A stretch of DNA of 64,000 nucleotides from CAVTLG01 sp963802635 (GTDB taxonomy: Bacteria > Chloroflexota > Ktedonobacteria > Ktedonobacterales > Ktedonobacteraceae): contig CAWDJJ010000001.1 of assembly GCA_963802635.1 (NCBI GenBank), positions 2,108,001 to 2,172,000 of the forward strand, in the 5' to 3' direction. Position 1 is the stretch's first letter, and the number at the start of each line of letters is the position of its first letter. Position numbers and translations under genes: made by a program. The notes below the pieces were generated by a model. The model was not told the DNA's origin. It searched no databases and was given only the letters and a program-made list of their open reading frames with translations. Below, piece by piece: positions 19,895-28,738 of the stretch.

Positions 19895-20744
19895 ATGGCG
19901 CTTCTTCCTTTCACGACCGGTGCTCAGATGCTTGGAATTCACCCCAAGACCTTGCACCATTGGCTCAAAGAAGCCAATGTGCCCTTCACTTTGCATCCCA
20001 GCGATGCACGCATCAAATGTGTAGATCCGCAACACCTCCTGGAAGTGGCCAAACTTCACGACCGCTCGCTTCCAGAACTACCCGCCTCGCGAGAAGAACA
20101 AGCAAAGTCCTTGCCTGCAGAGCCGGAGCAACCCTCTTCTTCGTTGCCTCCTATCAGAGCATCTGAGCCAGATCTGGTGCAGAAACTGTCCTGTCTGGAG
20201 ACCAAGGTGGTGAGCTTGCAGGAGCAACTTGCCCAACTCGCGCTGGCGCTCCTCCAAGAGCGAGAGAGAACCATCGAACGACGAATCTCGGCACTGGAAA
20301 CCGTCACGGCTGAACTGGTGGGAAAGCACCCGCTTCCAGCGTCGCAAGAGCAAGGGGGAGGGCAAACGTTGGCCTGTGCGTCGCGTCGGGGGTACCAACT
20401 GCTTCCGGCAGAACAACCTGCTCGGTCTCGCGTGCCTGCTCTGATTGAATACAGCGCGCAAGAGACCTATGTGATTATCAGTTCGCAGGAAGGCGAGTTG
20501 CACCTGATGCCCAAATTCAGCTGAGTGGTTTGAGTGGCTGGCGACACTCCCCTCTTTCCGCTTCGTGGGTCAGCAGGGGCGTTTCACCGCCTACCGCCAT
20601 AGTCGCTCCTCGCGCTCTTGGAGAGCCCATCGGGTTATCCACCAGCAAGCCTACAGGCAGACGTTGGGTGTCACCGATCATCTCACGATTCGCCGTTTGG
20701 AGCAAGTGGCAGCGGCACTACAACCCGACATGGCTTCGCTCTAA
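19895..20744 (+). pseudogene. IS-B passenger gene (HTH + coiled coil), frameshifted
   Basis: Starts MALLPFTTGAQMLGIHPKTL after GAAAGGAG. It has an HTH like that of the IS-A passenger, a long coiled coil (LSCLETKVVSLQEQLAQLAL, RRISALETVTAEL) and then VPALIEYSAQETYVIISSQE. At about 20515, in a run of A, the frame is lost; the other frame continues SAEWFEWLATLPSFRFVGQQ and ends at 20744. The conserved EWFxWLA/FRFVG block shows it is the same family as the IS-A gene. Confidence 0.75.
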
Positions 20745-21832
20745 TTCACTGAGCTATCCTATGTCCGCGTCTTCGTATCTCTTCAAACAAGTGCGGCTGT
20801 AGTGCGCAGGCAAGCTGCCCATATCCCCGAGACCGTCTCCTTCCAGACCAAACCCGAATTGGCTCGGCGCATGATCCAACGCGCCCAGGTGGCTCACCTG
20901 CCCATCGGCTGGGTCGTCGCTGATACCGTCTACGGCCACAGCACCGACTTGCGGCTCTGGTTCGAAGAGCAAGGCTACCCCTACGCGTTGGCTGTTCCTT
21001 CCATCGAAGTCGTCTGTGTGCAGACACGGGCCGGGTTCCAGCTCAGCGACGTGGGAAGCCTCGCACACCAGGAACTCCGTGCCCGCGATTGGCAACGCCT
21101 CTCCCAAAGCCTGGGCACCAAAGGTGAGCGTCTCTTTGATTGGGCTCGTCTGCCCGTGGTGCACGGGGGTGCTGTGGATGGGTGTCACTGGCTGGTGATC
21201 CGTCGCTGCCTCGACGACCCCGACGAACTGGCTTATTACCTCGTCTACGCTCCCCTGGAGACGCCCCTGCCCACGATAGTGCAGGCCATTGGCGCTCGGT
21301 GGCGCATCGAAGAGGACTTGGAGGCCACTAAAGATCTTGGTCTTGATCAGTATGAAGTGCGCAGCTACCTCGGCTGGTATCGCCACATCACCTTGGTGAT
21401 GCTCGCCTACGCCTTCCTGGTCAGCATCTGTGTGCAAGAGCGCCCTCCTCTTTCTCTTCCAGAAGACCCTCCGGTAGCGCCTGCTCAAGAGCCGCTCATC
21501 GCTTTGACCCCCTGCGAAGTGCGTCATCTGCTGGCCCATCTGTTCTTCCCTGCTCCCACTGCGGCATCGCTGATCTCTCAGTGGTCGATCTTTCGGCGCA
21601 CCCATCAGTATTGGGCCGGTTACTATCATCGCCGCCGCCGCCTAAAAGCTGGCTCACGCCTGCCTGTCGACCCAGCCTTTCCTTCCCAGGGAAACTCCAG
21701 GGAGTTTTGCCGGGAGTTCTCCTAAGAACCTTCCCGAGCCCTTTTTCGGGGAAAACTCCCTGGAGTTTTCCCCACAGTGAGTCTGTCTCACGCTCATTCT
21801 TGTTGCATCCACCATACGAAAGGAGTGATCCC

Positions 21833-22604
21833 ATGACCTTTGTCTCTGTAGCCGAGGCTGCTTGCCACCTCGGCATTGATGTCAAAACCCTGCGCCGCTG
21901 GCTCTGCGATGCTCAGCTTTCCCTGCAATGCCATCCCCACGATGGCCGCAAAAAAGGCATGAGCCTTGAACACCTCCAGGTGCTGGCTCGCCTGCATCAG
22001 CGCTGCCTGGCTCCTCTCTTCCAGGAGCCACCCGCCCCTGTGAAGAGCGAGGTGCCACCGTTGCCTGCTGAGTTGCTGGCGCTGCCCGAGCAGCTTTCTG
22101 CCTTGCAGACCCAGATCGCCGCCTTGCAGCAGCAAGTGGCTGATCTCACTCGACTCGTCACGCAGCACGAGCCAGCCTCAACCTGCCAGGAGGCTCTCGG
22201 CCAAGCCGAGCAGGACAGCCAAGCGTCCACCCAAGTCTGTGCCCTCTGCTCCCCACTCTCGTCGTGCTGCCAAGCCGCCCAGCAAGCCGGTTTCTGTCAT
22301 CCCTCGCGTTGAGTATGCTGAGGAGGGGCACTACGTCCTGATCTGTCCCAAGCACGGCGTGCTCCCGTTTGAGCCTGACACCCCGGAGTGGTTTGCCTGG
22401 GTGGCTGAGCAGGACTCGTTTCGCTTTGTGGGAAAATCGGGCCACTTCACCGCTCATCATTGGTGGCGTGTCCCTCGCGGGGCCTGGCGTGCCCATCGGC
22501 ATCTCCGCAACCACAGCTACACCCTGCGTCTGGCCCCGGCCCAGGAACTGACCATTGCCGTGTTGGAGCAAGCTGCTCAGGCGCTGCAAGCTCATCTGAC
22601 CTAG
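21833..22604 (+). pseudogene. IS-A2 passenger gene, frameshifted
   Basis: The first ~110 residues are almost identical to copy 1 (HTH plus coiled coil). The frame is lost around 22240 and the other frame continues VIPRVEYAEEGHYVLICPKH through FRFVGKSGHFTAHHWWRV to 22604. The shift position differs from copy 1 and from IS-B, which argues against programmed frameshifting. Ribosome site GAAAGGAG is 6-7 nt upstream of the ATG. Confidence 0.75.
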
Positions 22605-22673
22605 CCACTTGCTTGCTTGAGTTTCCGAGACGGACTTCGCCCATCCTCTTCAAAAAGAAGTGCCACTGTAGTG

Positions 22674-24399
22674 AGTGAAGAAGTTTCAATCTCGACTGAG
22701 ATGCTTCCACCCTTTCCACATTAAAAGCGATATTCCGTGGGAAGATGTGAAAAGTTTCAATCTCGACTGAGATGCTTCCACCCTTTCCACAACAGGGGTA
22801 TATTTTTACAACATCATTTCCGTATTGTTTCAATCTCGACTGAGATGCTTCCACCCTTTCCACGGTATCCTGAATATTTTGCTCGTTGGCAGTAACGAGG
22901 TTTCAATCTCGACTGAGATGCTTCCACCCTTTCCACGACAATTGATAGGGTATAATGGAGGTTCTTCTGGTTTCAATCTCGACTGAGATGCTTCCACCCT
23001 TTCCACGGAGGTTGTCGATTGTTAAACGGTGCAAGTACACAAGTTTCAATCTCGACTGAGATGCTTCCACCCTTTCCACCCCAGACCCGGCGCATTCCGC
23101 GTACGGCTATCGATGGTTTCAATCTCGACTGAGATGCTTCCACCCTTTCCACGGTGACCACATTGGACTGACCGCTTGGTGTTTGCAAGGTTTCAATCTC
23201 GACTGAGATGCTTCCACCCTTTCCACGGCATAATGACCTTGCGGTAAATGGAGACACGGCGGTTTCAATCTCGACTGAGATGCTTCCACCCTTTCCACAC
23301 TATGATTGAGAAGAGAGCTGAGCACACGGCCAAGTTTCAATCTCGACTGAGATGCTTCCACCCTTTCCACTGCAGACTCTAGATAGACAAGATTGCTCCA
23401 TGTAGAAGTTTCAATCTCGACTGAGATGCTTCCACCCTTTCCACAGAATGAGCAATTAATGCTCTATAATGACTCTGCATAGTTTCAATCTCGACTGAGA
23501 TGCTTCCACCCTTTCCACGTAATGGGAAAGTTGAATGTTGCGGTTGCTGAGGTAAGGTTTCAATCTCGACTGAGATGCTTCCACCCTTTCCACAACCATA
23601 ATAGGCAGCAAGCCTCGGGGGTCTGAATGTTTCAATCTCGACTGAGATGCTTCCACCCTTTCCACGCCACAAATCAAGCGAAAGGAGACACAAAGTGAGT
23701 TGTTTCAATCTCGACTGAGATGCTTCCACCCTTTCCACAAGCTGAGCGAAGAGAGCAAGCCGTGCGTGATGAGCAGTTTCAATCTCGACTGAGATGCTTC
23801 CACCCTTTCCACATGAAGAGATTTGAATAGGAGTGATCAAACCAGATGTTTCAATCTCGACTGAGATGCTTCCACCCTTTCCACGCATTTAAAACATCTC
23901 GTTCCGAGATAAGCTCTAAAGTTTCAATCTCGACTGAGATGCTTCCACCCTTTCCACTTACGAATGCGTTTGCCGCGGCTGGTAATACATCTAAGTTTCA
24001 ATCTCGACTGAGATGCTTCCACCCTTTCCACACTGTTAGTGCTCCTGTTACTCCTATAGCTCCTATTGGTTTCAATCTCGACTGAGATGCTTCCACCCTT
24101 TCCACTCAATAAATAGTTGCGTATTATTTCCTAAATACACAGTTTCAATCTCGACTGAGATGCTTCCACCCTTTCCACTCAAGTTTGCCGTATCATAGCA
24201 GCACCTGGTCAAAAAGTTTCAATCTCGACTGAGATGCTTCCACCCTTTCCACATCACGCAGGACAACTATGACCGCACCGTGACCAAGGTTTCAATCTCG
24301 ACTGAGATGCTTCCACCCTTTCCACGTGGTTTGAAAAGTGGTGCTACCAATTTATCAGGTAAGTTTCAATCTCGACTGAGATGCTTCCACCCTTTCCAC
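22674..24399 (-). CRISPR. Main CRISPR block, 24 repeats, leader-proximal
   Basis: After 9 nt of an interrupted spacer, 24 identical-looking 37-nt repeats start at 22683, 22754, 22827, 22900, 22970, 23043, 23116, 23190, 23262, 23334, 23408, 23482, 23557, 23629, 23702, 23776, 23848, 23921, 23995, 24069, 24142, 24216, 24289 and 24363. The 23 spacers are 33-38 nt and all different. The near-absence of repeat mutations indicates recent growth or homogenisation. Short frames reading VERVEASQSRLK are translated repeat, not genes. Confidence 0.98.
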
Positions 24400-24502
24400 G
24401 GCGGGGTGCCTCGCGCCGCTCCTGGAGCCGCTTCATTCGACGCTTTGCGAGCCACACCAAAATTTTGGCATTTTGCTGGCTCATTTGACCCCTCCTTTTA
24501 CA
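24400..24502 (-). promoter_or_regulatory. CRISPR leader (transcribed part)
   Basis: About 100 nt between the -10 box of the array promoter and the first repeat. No ORF. It is the expected adaptation leader beside the newest spacers. Confidence 0.65.
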
Positions 24503-24531
24503 ACTATACTCGATGTGGGAGACTTTTGCAA
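24503..24531 (-). promoter_or_regulatory. CRISPR array promoter
   Basis: On the minus strand TTGCAA (24531-24526) and TATAGT (24508-24503) are separated by 17 nt. Transcription would start near 24496 and run through the leader into the array. Confidence 0.65.
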
Positions 24532-24567
24532 GCCCTCCACAAGCGCGACGAGCGATTTTTTGACCGT

Positions 24568-24613
24568 TTGCGAGGCACCGTGCTTGGGATTACCACCACT
24601 TCGTGCCTCGCAA
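24568..24613. repeat. Inverted repeat upstream of the leader promoter
   Basis: Perfect 11-bp arms TTGCGAGGCAC (24568-24578) and GTGCCTCGCAA (24603-24613) around a 24-nt loop, between the cas2 stop and the array promoter. On the plus strand it is followed by ctcttttt. It could be a terminator-like hairpin or a site for an adaptation host factor. Confidence 0.55.
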
Positions 24614-24631
24614 GCTCTTTTTGCTCCTGTA

Positions 24632-24907
24632 TCAGAGCATATAAATCGTGTCTTCATGAGGTCCTTTTCCCCGTCCAAGGACCTCGACTTTCGCTGTACA
24701 GGTCCCACACAGACCGTAAATGCGAATAGTGTCCTCCCGTTCATGAAGCTCTTTCAGCAAACGGGCCTCCATAAGAACACGCTGTTTCCTCGTCAGAAAG
24801 CATTCAAAGACGCTAAATTGTACCCAGGTACCAAAACCGGTCAGAGCACTATGAATACGTGCTCTTCTTCGGTCATTGGGAATATCATAGCTGACGACGT
24901 AAAGCAT
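24632..24907 (-). CDS. cas2: CRISPR-associated endoribonuclease/adaptor Cas2
   Basis: 91 aa ferredoxin-like protein opening MLYVVSYDIPNDRRRARIH, where the Asp in YDIPND is the usual catalytic/metal residue, followed by FGTWVQFSVFECFL. Cas2 dimers bridge Cas1 dimers in spacer integration. The open frame extends further upstream, but family homology and length (about 90 aa) favour 24907, preceded by GGATGAGAGC. Last gene of the cas operon, 38 nt after cas1. Confidence 0.93.
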   Translation of the reverse strand: MLYVVSYDIPNDRRRARIHSALTGFGTWVQFSVFECFLTRKQRVLMEARLLKELHEREDTIRIYGLCGTCTAKVEVLGRGKGPHEDTIYML

Positions 24908-24945
24908 GCTCTCATCCGTGCTATGTGCTGGCGTTTTCATGCGGT

Positions 24946-25941
24946 CTACCTGACACTGAAGGGGGGATAGGCCGGAATCTCGCCCGTCAGCGATTTGCTC
25001 AAGAGGCGCACCTGCAATTCGATACAACGCTGATAACTGGTACGATAGTCAAAGCGCGGATGCTGCACCTCCTCTTGTAAACGTTCTTCAAACTTGCGAT
25101 AAAACGTCTTGCGCGCCTCCGGTTTTAAAAGTACCACTCCCAGTTCCTCATGAAAGTCCTGCTCAGACAAGATGTGATGGTTGCAGATGTTCAACACGAC
25201 GGAATCAACGATAATCGGGCGGAACTCCTCCATCAAGTCTAGTGCCAGAGCTGGACGGCCATGACGGGTCTGATGCAAAAAACCTGCATATGGGTCGAGT
25301 CCAACAACCTGAATAGCCGATGCTACCTGATTGCTCAGCAACGTATATCCCAGACTCAGCATCGCGTTCACCGGATCAGTTGGGGGACGTCGCCTCCGAT
25401 GCACAAAACACCATGGCTCACGTAGCAATTTTCCGAACACGCCGAAGTAGATCGCAGAACCCTGCCCTTCGACTCCTAATAAAGAACCGACCGTCGGCGC
25501 AGATCCGATCCGTTGAATTGCCTGCTGCAGTGCATCGGCAGCTTTGCTCATATCCTCATTTTGTGTCTGGCGATTTGCCCGTAACAGCATCGTGCGCATA
25601 TTGGTCAATTTCCCTTTGACACAGGCTTGCGCAACTAGCAATGCTTTCTGTGGATCGGTATGAACGCGATACTGCTCGCGTCGAATGAGCGCATTTTTGG
25701 CAACAGGCGGCGAGAGCCTTCCGCGAAAATGTCCATACATCGATAAAAAACAGACCTCGATGCCCCGCTCTAGCAGTGTATGCAGCGCAGGAGTCGTCAA
25801 TGTGACATCACCAGCAACAACGATCTGGGACACTCTGATTAATGGTATTTCCGTTTTGCGCTTATCTGGATATTGAATAATGAGATATTCGTCGCGTTTT
25901 TTCACAATCGATTGTTGTTCATTTAAGTACAACGTTGCCAT
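24946..25941 (-). CDS. cas1: CRISPR integrase Cas1
   Basis: 331 aa. The metal triad is visible: Glu in SLLGVEGQGS, His in GFLHQTRHGR and Asp in LALDLMEEFRP. It carries out staggered cleavage-ligation to insert new spacers at the leader end. The start ATG at 25941 has AGAGGAAAGGGA upstream. Located 32 nt after cas4, in the order cas4-cas1-cas2 expected for I-D. Intact. Confidence 0.97.
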   Translation of the reverse strand: MATLYLNEQQSIVKKRDEYLIIQYPDKRKTEIPLIRVSQIVVAGDVTLTTPALHTLLERGIEVCFLSMYGHFRGRLSPPVAKNALIRREQYRVHTDPQKALLVAQACVKGKLTNMRTMLLRANRQTQNEDMSKAADALQQAIQRIGSAPTVGSLLGVEGQGSAIYFGVFGKLLREPWCFVHRRRRPPTDPVNAMLSLGYTLLSNQVASAIQVVGLDPYAGFLHQTRHGRPALALDLMEEFRPIIVDSVVLNICNHHILSEQDFHEELGVVLLKPEARKTFYRKFEERLQEEVQHPRFDYRTSYQRCIELQVRLLSKSLTGEIPAYPPFSVR

Positions 25942-25973
25942 AGCATTCCCTTTCCTCTTGCCATCTCTTCACT

Positions 25974-26609
25974 TTATATCTCTTCACGACTTGTTGATAA
26001 CGCCATGACTTCACGCGGAAGACAGAGCGGCTCTAAACTACAATCCCGACATTTTCGATGCAGTGAAAGCAATCTTCCCTGCTTGCTGCGCTTGCCAACT
26101 AACGGTGGTGGTAGCTCGCCTTGCGCTAATAACTGAAAGGCTTGGGCGATGGTTGCCTCTGTCTGTTGACGTAACGTCTCGTCAAAAATGACTTCCTCTC
26201 GCCGCGCTGAGCCAACGTAGAAGATAGCGCCTCGTGCAATCGTGCATCCACACATTTCCTCAAGACACAATGCCTGCGCACATAACTGCACATGATCGTT
26301 GAGCCAATCACCCATCTTGCCTTTTTTATATTCAATTGGCATGAGATCCCCTCCCTGTTCCTCGACCACATCTGCAAAACCACTCAGCTTGAGACGATCC
26401 GACCAGATCCAGACACGTCTCAGCGTTGTCTTTTCTCCTTCACGTGTTGTCAGTCCGCTATCACTTTTCTCATGGAACATGGTGCCCTCAACAACGTGAG
26501 CATTCTCCAAAAATTCACTTAAAGCGCATTCATAGTAAAAACGGCGCGGACAATATTCTAGCGCGTTCAAGTGCGAGATAGACAGTGTTTCCTCTTCCTT
26601 TTCGTCCAT
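25974..26609 (-). CDS. cas4: Cas4 RecB-like Fe-S nuclease
   Basis: 211 aa. N-terminal Cys in EYCPRRFYYEC, RecB core with GFADVVEE and IEYKKGK, and the C-terminal Fe-S cluster CRDCSLEPLC. Cas4 trims prespacers and selects PAM-proximal ends. An AGGAGG 7 nt before the ATG at 26609 (MDEKEEE) fixes the start; the longer frame overlaps cas6 sequence without homology. Intact. Confidence 0.93.
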   Translation of the reverse strand: MDEKEEETLSISHLNALEYCPRRFYYECALSEFLENAHVVEGTMFHEKSDSGLTTREGEKTTLRRVWIWSDRLKLSGFADVVEEQGGDLMPIEYKKGKMGDWLNDHVQLCAQALCLEEMCGCTIARGAIFYVGSARREEVIFDETLRQQTEATIAQAFQLLAQGELPPPLVGKRSKQGRLLSLHRKCRDCSLEPLCLPREVMALSTSREEI

Positions 26610-26670
26610 ATGTTCCTCCTGAATAGCCATACCCTTGTGTCTATCACCGTGCATACCGCCAGAGACGATG

Positions 26671-27627
26671 CTAACCCGGCAACAGCAGGCGCGTCTGACC
26701 CATACCCATTGTTGGTTTATAACCCACGCCCGTGTAGAAGGCAAAACATGCTAGCAAAAACATTTGTTGTCGTACGGTTAATGCCGAAACCGTGGGAGGA
26801 CCATCTGGCCCTCGCAAGAGATAGCGGCAGGTGCCGATAAAGCCATGCTGGGGATGCCTGGCAAAATGCACATGATGCGTTTGCAGGCGATAATTCTCAA
26901 TCACAATACCTTCCTCCTCGATATAGGTCGCAATCTGCTCGGGCTGGATCATATGCGTGAGAGCGGGCGGAGCAATCTCTTGCCAGCGTTTCGCCAGGCC
27001 GAGGAAGAGATACTGAGGCAAGGGCAAGAGCGCGTAATGGCTGCCGTAGCGTTGAGATGTCTGATTGATACGGCTGAAGGTCGTTAACGAGGCAAACTCT
27101 AATTCTAGTGAGGAAGAAGCGCCCAAACGATGTGCACGAGCCAGATCCACCAGATCTTCGCACGTCGTCATTCCTGTCCACTCAGAAGGATCATCAGGAC
27201 TGGAAACCATTTCTTCAAGCACAAAAAAGCGTTTGCCAATCTTCATATGGCCTATGTGCCCTTTTTGCCTGCTCATTCCCAACACAATATGGTACAACAA
27301 TGGATAGAGTTCGCCGAGCAGTAGCGTCAAACGAATGATATAACTCTTCTGCATGTCCAGCGGCAGATGAATATTCTCGCGTTGTGCCTGGAGCAGGCCC
27401 TCGGTCGAGATAGGAAATTGCAGGCTGGAGCAGGTAAAGAGACGACGTTGGTTCCCATCATGAAGTCGTTGCGCAACCTCAGGGGCGGTATCACGCAACC
27501 AGTTCAACCAGGCCCCATGGACTAATTCACCCGAAAATGGCATCAGCGTTCCTGCTTCGAGCGGACGCAGCTTTAAGTGCAATGCATAGAGCGGCGTCCT
27601 GGGCCGTGTATCATTTGAGTCTGCCAT
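26671..27627 (-). CDS. cas6: crRNA-processing endoribonuclease Cas6
   Basis: 318 aa with two ferredoxin-like halves and the C-terminal Gly-rich loop GVGYKPTMGMGQTRL diagnostic of Cas6. It should cut pre-crRNA at the base of the repeat hairpin, leaving the ATTGAAAC handle; the crRNA-like transcript upstream of cas3 keeps the same hairpin. Catalytic His candidates are at the N-terminus (LYALHLKL) and elsewhere. The start is the first ATG. Separated from csc1 by ~435 nt of repeats. Confidence 0.92.
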   Translation of the reverse strand: MADSNDTRPRTPLYALHLKLRPLEAGTLMPFSGELVHGAWLNWLRDTAPEVAQRLHDGNQRRLFTCSSLQFPISTEGLLQAQRENIHLPLDMQKSYIIRLTLLLGELYPLLYHIVLGMSRQKGHIGHMKIGKRFFVLEEMVSSPDDPSEWTGMTTCEDLVDLARAHRLGASSSLELEFASLTTFSRINQTSQRYGSHYALLPLPQYLFLGLAKRWQEIAPPALTHMIQPEQIATYIEEEGIVIENYRLQTHHVHFARHPQHGFIGTCRYLLRGPDGPPTVSALTVRQQMFLLACFAFYTGVGYKPTMGMGQTRLLLPG

Positions 27628-27663
27628 ACAAAAACCATCCTTTTCTCATCGGTGACACGAGCG

Positions 27664-28050
27664 CGATAAATCGAACCCGTCGAACCCCTCACGCCTATAT
27701 TGCTCTGCTGGGAGAACAACCCACATATTTCGAGATATTCGGGCGACACGGGCGAGATAAATCTGGCCCCTACCTCTCCGGGCAATGAATAGCCGTACGA
27801 GGTCTCCGTTCAGCGATAAATCGAACCCGTCGAACCCCTCACGCCTATATTACTCTGCTGGGAGAGCGACCGCATTATTCTTCCAAAGGGGCATATTTCG
27901 AGATATTCGGGCGACACGGGCGAGATAAATCTGGCCCCTACTTCTCTGGCAATGAATAGCCGTACGAGATCTGCGTTCGGAGATTTGTCGCGCCCGTCGA
28001 ACCCCTCACGCCTATATTGCTCTGCTGGGAGAGCGACCGCATTATTCTTC
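27664..28050. repeat. Imperfect tandem repeats between cas6 and csc1
   Basis: The block cgaacccgtcgaacccctc with the following tatattgctctgctggga occurs three times (from about 27672, 27822 and 27990; spacing about 150 and 167). A second block, atttcgagatattcgggcga with its downstream gataaatctggcccctac, occurs twice. There is no ORF. The pieces look like a genome-wide interspersed repeat that has multiplied inside the operon; the gap 27628-28062 holds nothing else. Confidence 0.8.
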
Positions 28051-28062
28051 CAAAGGCCATCC

Positions 28063-28728
28063 TTAATGCATGTGCAGATAGCTCATCCCAGCGGGGAGAC
28101 ACACTGACGGTTGCTTCTCTGCTGCGATTTCATAATAGCGCCCACTATAGGCAGCATGGGTGAGAAGGCTGGCCGGTGCCATCGCCACCACATTACAGTT
28201 TTGCGGCAGTGCCTCAATATCCAATGGATTGACGGCCCCATGCGCAAGAAAATCGCCTTCTTTTTCCTGCGCTGGCATCTGTGCTCGCACGCTGATTGAC
28301 GCCTTCGCCATCCATTTCCCCAGGCGCACCCAACGCGGGAGCGAGACTTTCTTTGGACTGAGCACAAAAAATTCAAAGATACTCTCCGGCGTCAATTCCT
28401 TGGAGCGACCAAACACCACCTGATTTGTACTGACCTTTGGCGTGACAGTATAGTAATCAACGACTGACATCTTGAACGTGTGGAACGCAAAAGCGTAGCG
28501 CAGAGGGTGCGCAGGCGTCACATACACCCCCTGCTCGTTCATCACTGCCAGATCTTCTTGATAATGCGGTACCTGAGCCAGGTTCGTAAACGGGGACTTC
28601 ACCATGCCCAACGCATAGGTTAATCCATAATTGTGCAGATACTTCTCCGTCTCATACAGACGCCCCATCTCACGTGAGGCATAGAAGAGGTAATCATGCA
28701 ATTCCAGGTGACAGACCGTGATGAACAT
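28063..28728 (-). CDS. csc1: Csc1 (Cas5-type subunit of I-D Cascade)
   Basis: 221 aa. The sequence LELHDYLFYASREMGRLYET and HNYGLTYALG match the Csc1/Cas5d signature of subtype I-D. Cas5 caps the 5' handle of the crRNA in the effector complex. It follows csc2 by 10 nt, so the two are translationally close. Intact. Confidence 0.93.
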   Translation of the reverse strand: MFITVCHLELHDYLFYASREMGRLYETEKYLHNYGLTYALGMVKSPFTNLAQVPHYQEDLAVMNEQGVYVTPAHPLRYAFAFHTFKMSVVDYYTVTPKVSTNQVVFGRSKELTPESIFEFFVLSPKKVSLPRWVRLGKWMAKASISVRAQMPAQEKEGDFLAHGAVNPLDIEALPQNCNVVAMAPASLLTHAAYSGRYYEIAAEKQPSVCLPAGMSYLHMH

Positions 28729-28738
28729 GCGCTATCTC

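Larger units (their letters stand above)
18231..20804 (+). mobile_element. Nested IS701-like element (IS-B)
   Basis: 2574 bp with inverted ends CACTACAGCCGCACTT (18231) and AAGTGCGGCTGTAGTG (to 20804), related to but distinct from the IS-A ends. It is flanked by the direct repeat CGCAG (18226-18230 and 20805-20809). Joining the flanks restores the IS-A transposase reading CADPP-RRQAAHIPE, so this is a clean secondary insertion. It has the same two-gene layout as IS-A. Confidence 0.92.
17667..21725 (+). pseudogene. IS-A2 transposase, frameshifted and split by IS-B
   Basis: The ATG at 17667 opens MKQYQQSTTT, but an extra base near 17700 shifts the frame relative to copy 1. Homology continues as SLLHLHQRLRPRFARPEV through VIDESAFPKRGRHSAGV up to DWCADPP at 18230. 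After IS-B it resumes at 20805 as RRQAAHIPETVSFQTKP, through VVADTVYGHSTDLRLW and RIEEDLEATKDLGLDQYE, ending at 21725. The C-terminus is ~20 residues longer than copy 1 owing to a lost stop. Not functional as read. Confidence 0.9.
17450..22673 (+). mobile_element. IS701-like element, copy 2 (IS-A2), with a nested IS
   Basis: Same inverted ends as copy 1: CACTACAGTGGCACTT at 17450 and AAGTGCCACTGTAGTG ending 22673. Without the nested element it is about 2.65 kb. It interrupts a spacer with 32 nt left and 9 nt right of it. Its transposase gene is split by the inner element at 18231-20804. Confidence 0.9.
12803..24399 (-). CRISPR. Type I-D CRISPR array, ~30 repeats, interrupted by three IS insertions
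   Basis: The 37-nt repeat in crRNA sense (minus strand) starts GTGGAAAGGGTGGAAG, has the hairpin ATCTC-AGTC-GAGAT and ends ATTGAAAC, the typical 8-nt handle. Spacers are 34-38 nt. I count one degenerate terminal repeat (12803-12839, altered in its last 8 crRNA-sense bases), one repeat split by an IS110 element, two intact repeats at 14557 and 14631, two at 17306 and 17381, and 24 from 22683 to 24399. The degenerate end and the cas genes beyond 24400 place the leader on the right. About 29 spacers are present, two of them interrupted by IS copies. The array belongs to the I-D cas operon next door. Confidence 0.97.

Noticed and set aside
16440..20744. Programmed frameshifting in the IS passenger genes
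   Set aside because: The three shifts occur at three different places with no shared slippery heptamer.
20754..21629. 291-aa antisense ORF in IS-A2
   Set aside because: Shadow of the second half of the transposase.
22973..24109. Repeated-peptide ORFs (VERVEASQSRLK, GKGGSISVEIET)
   Set aside because: Translations of the CRISPR repeat in two frames.
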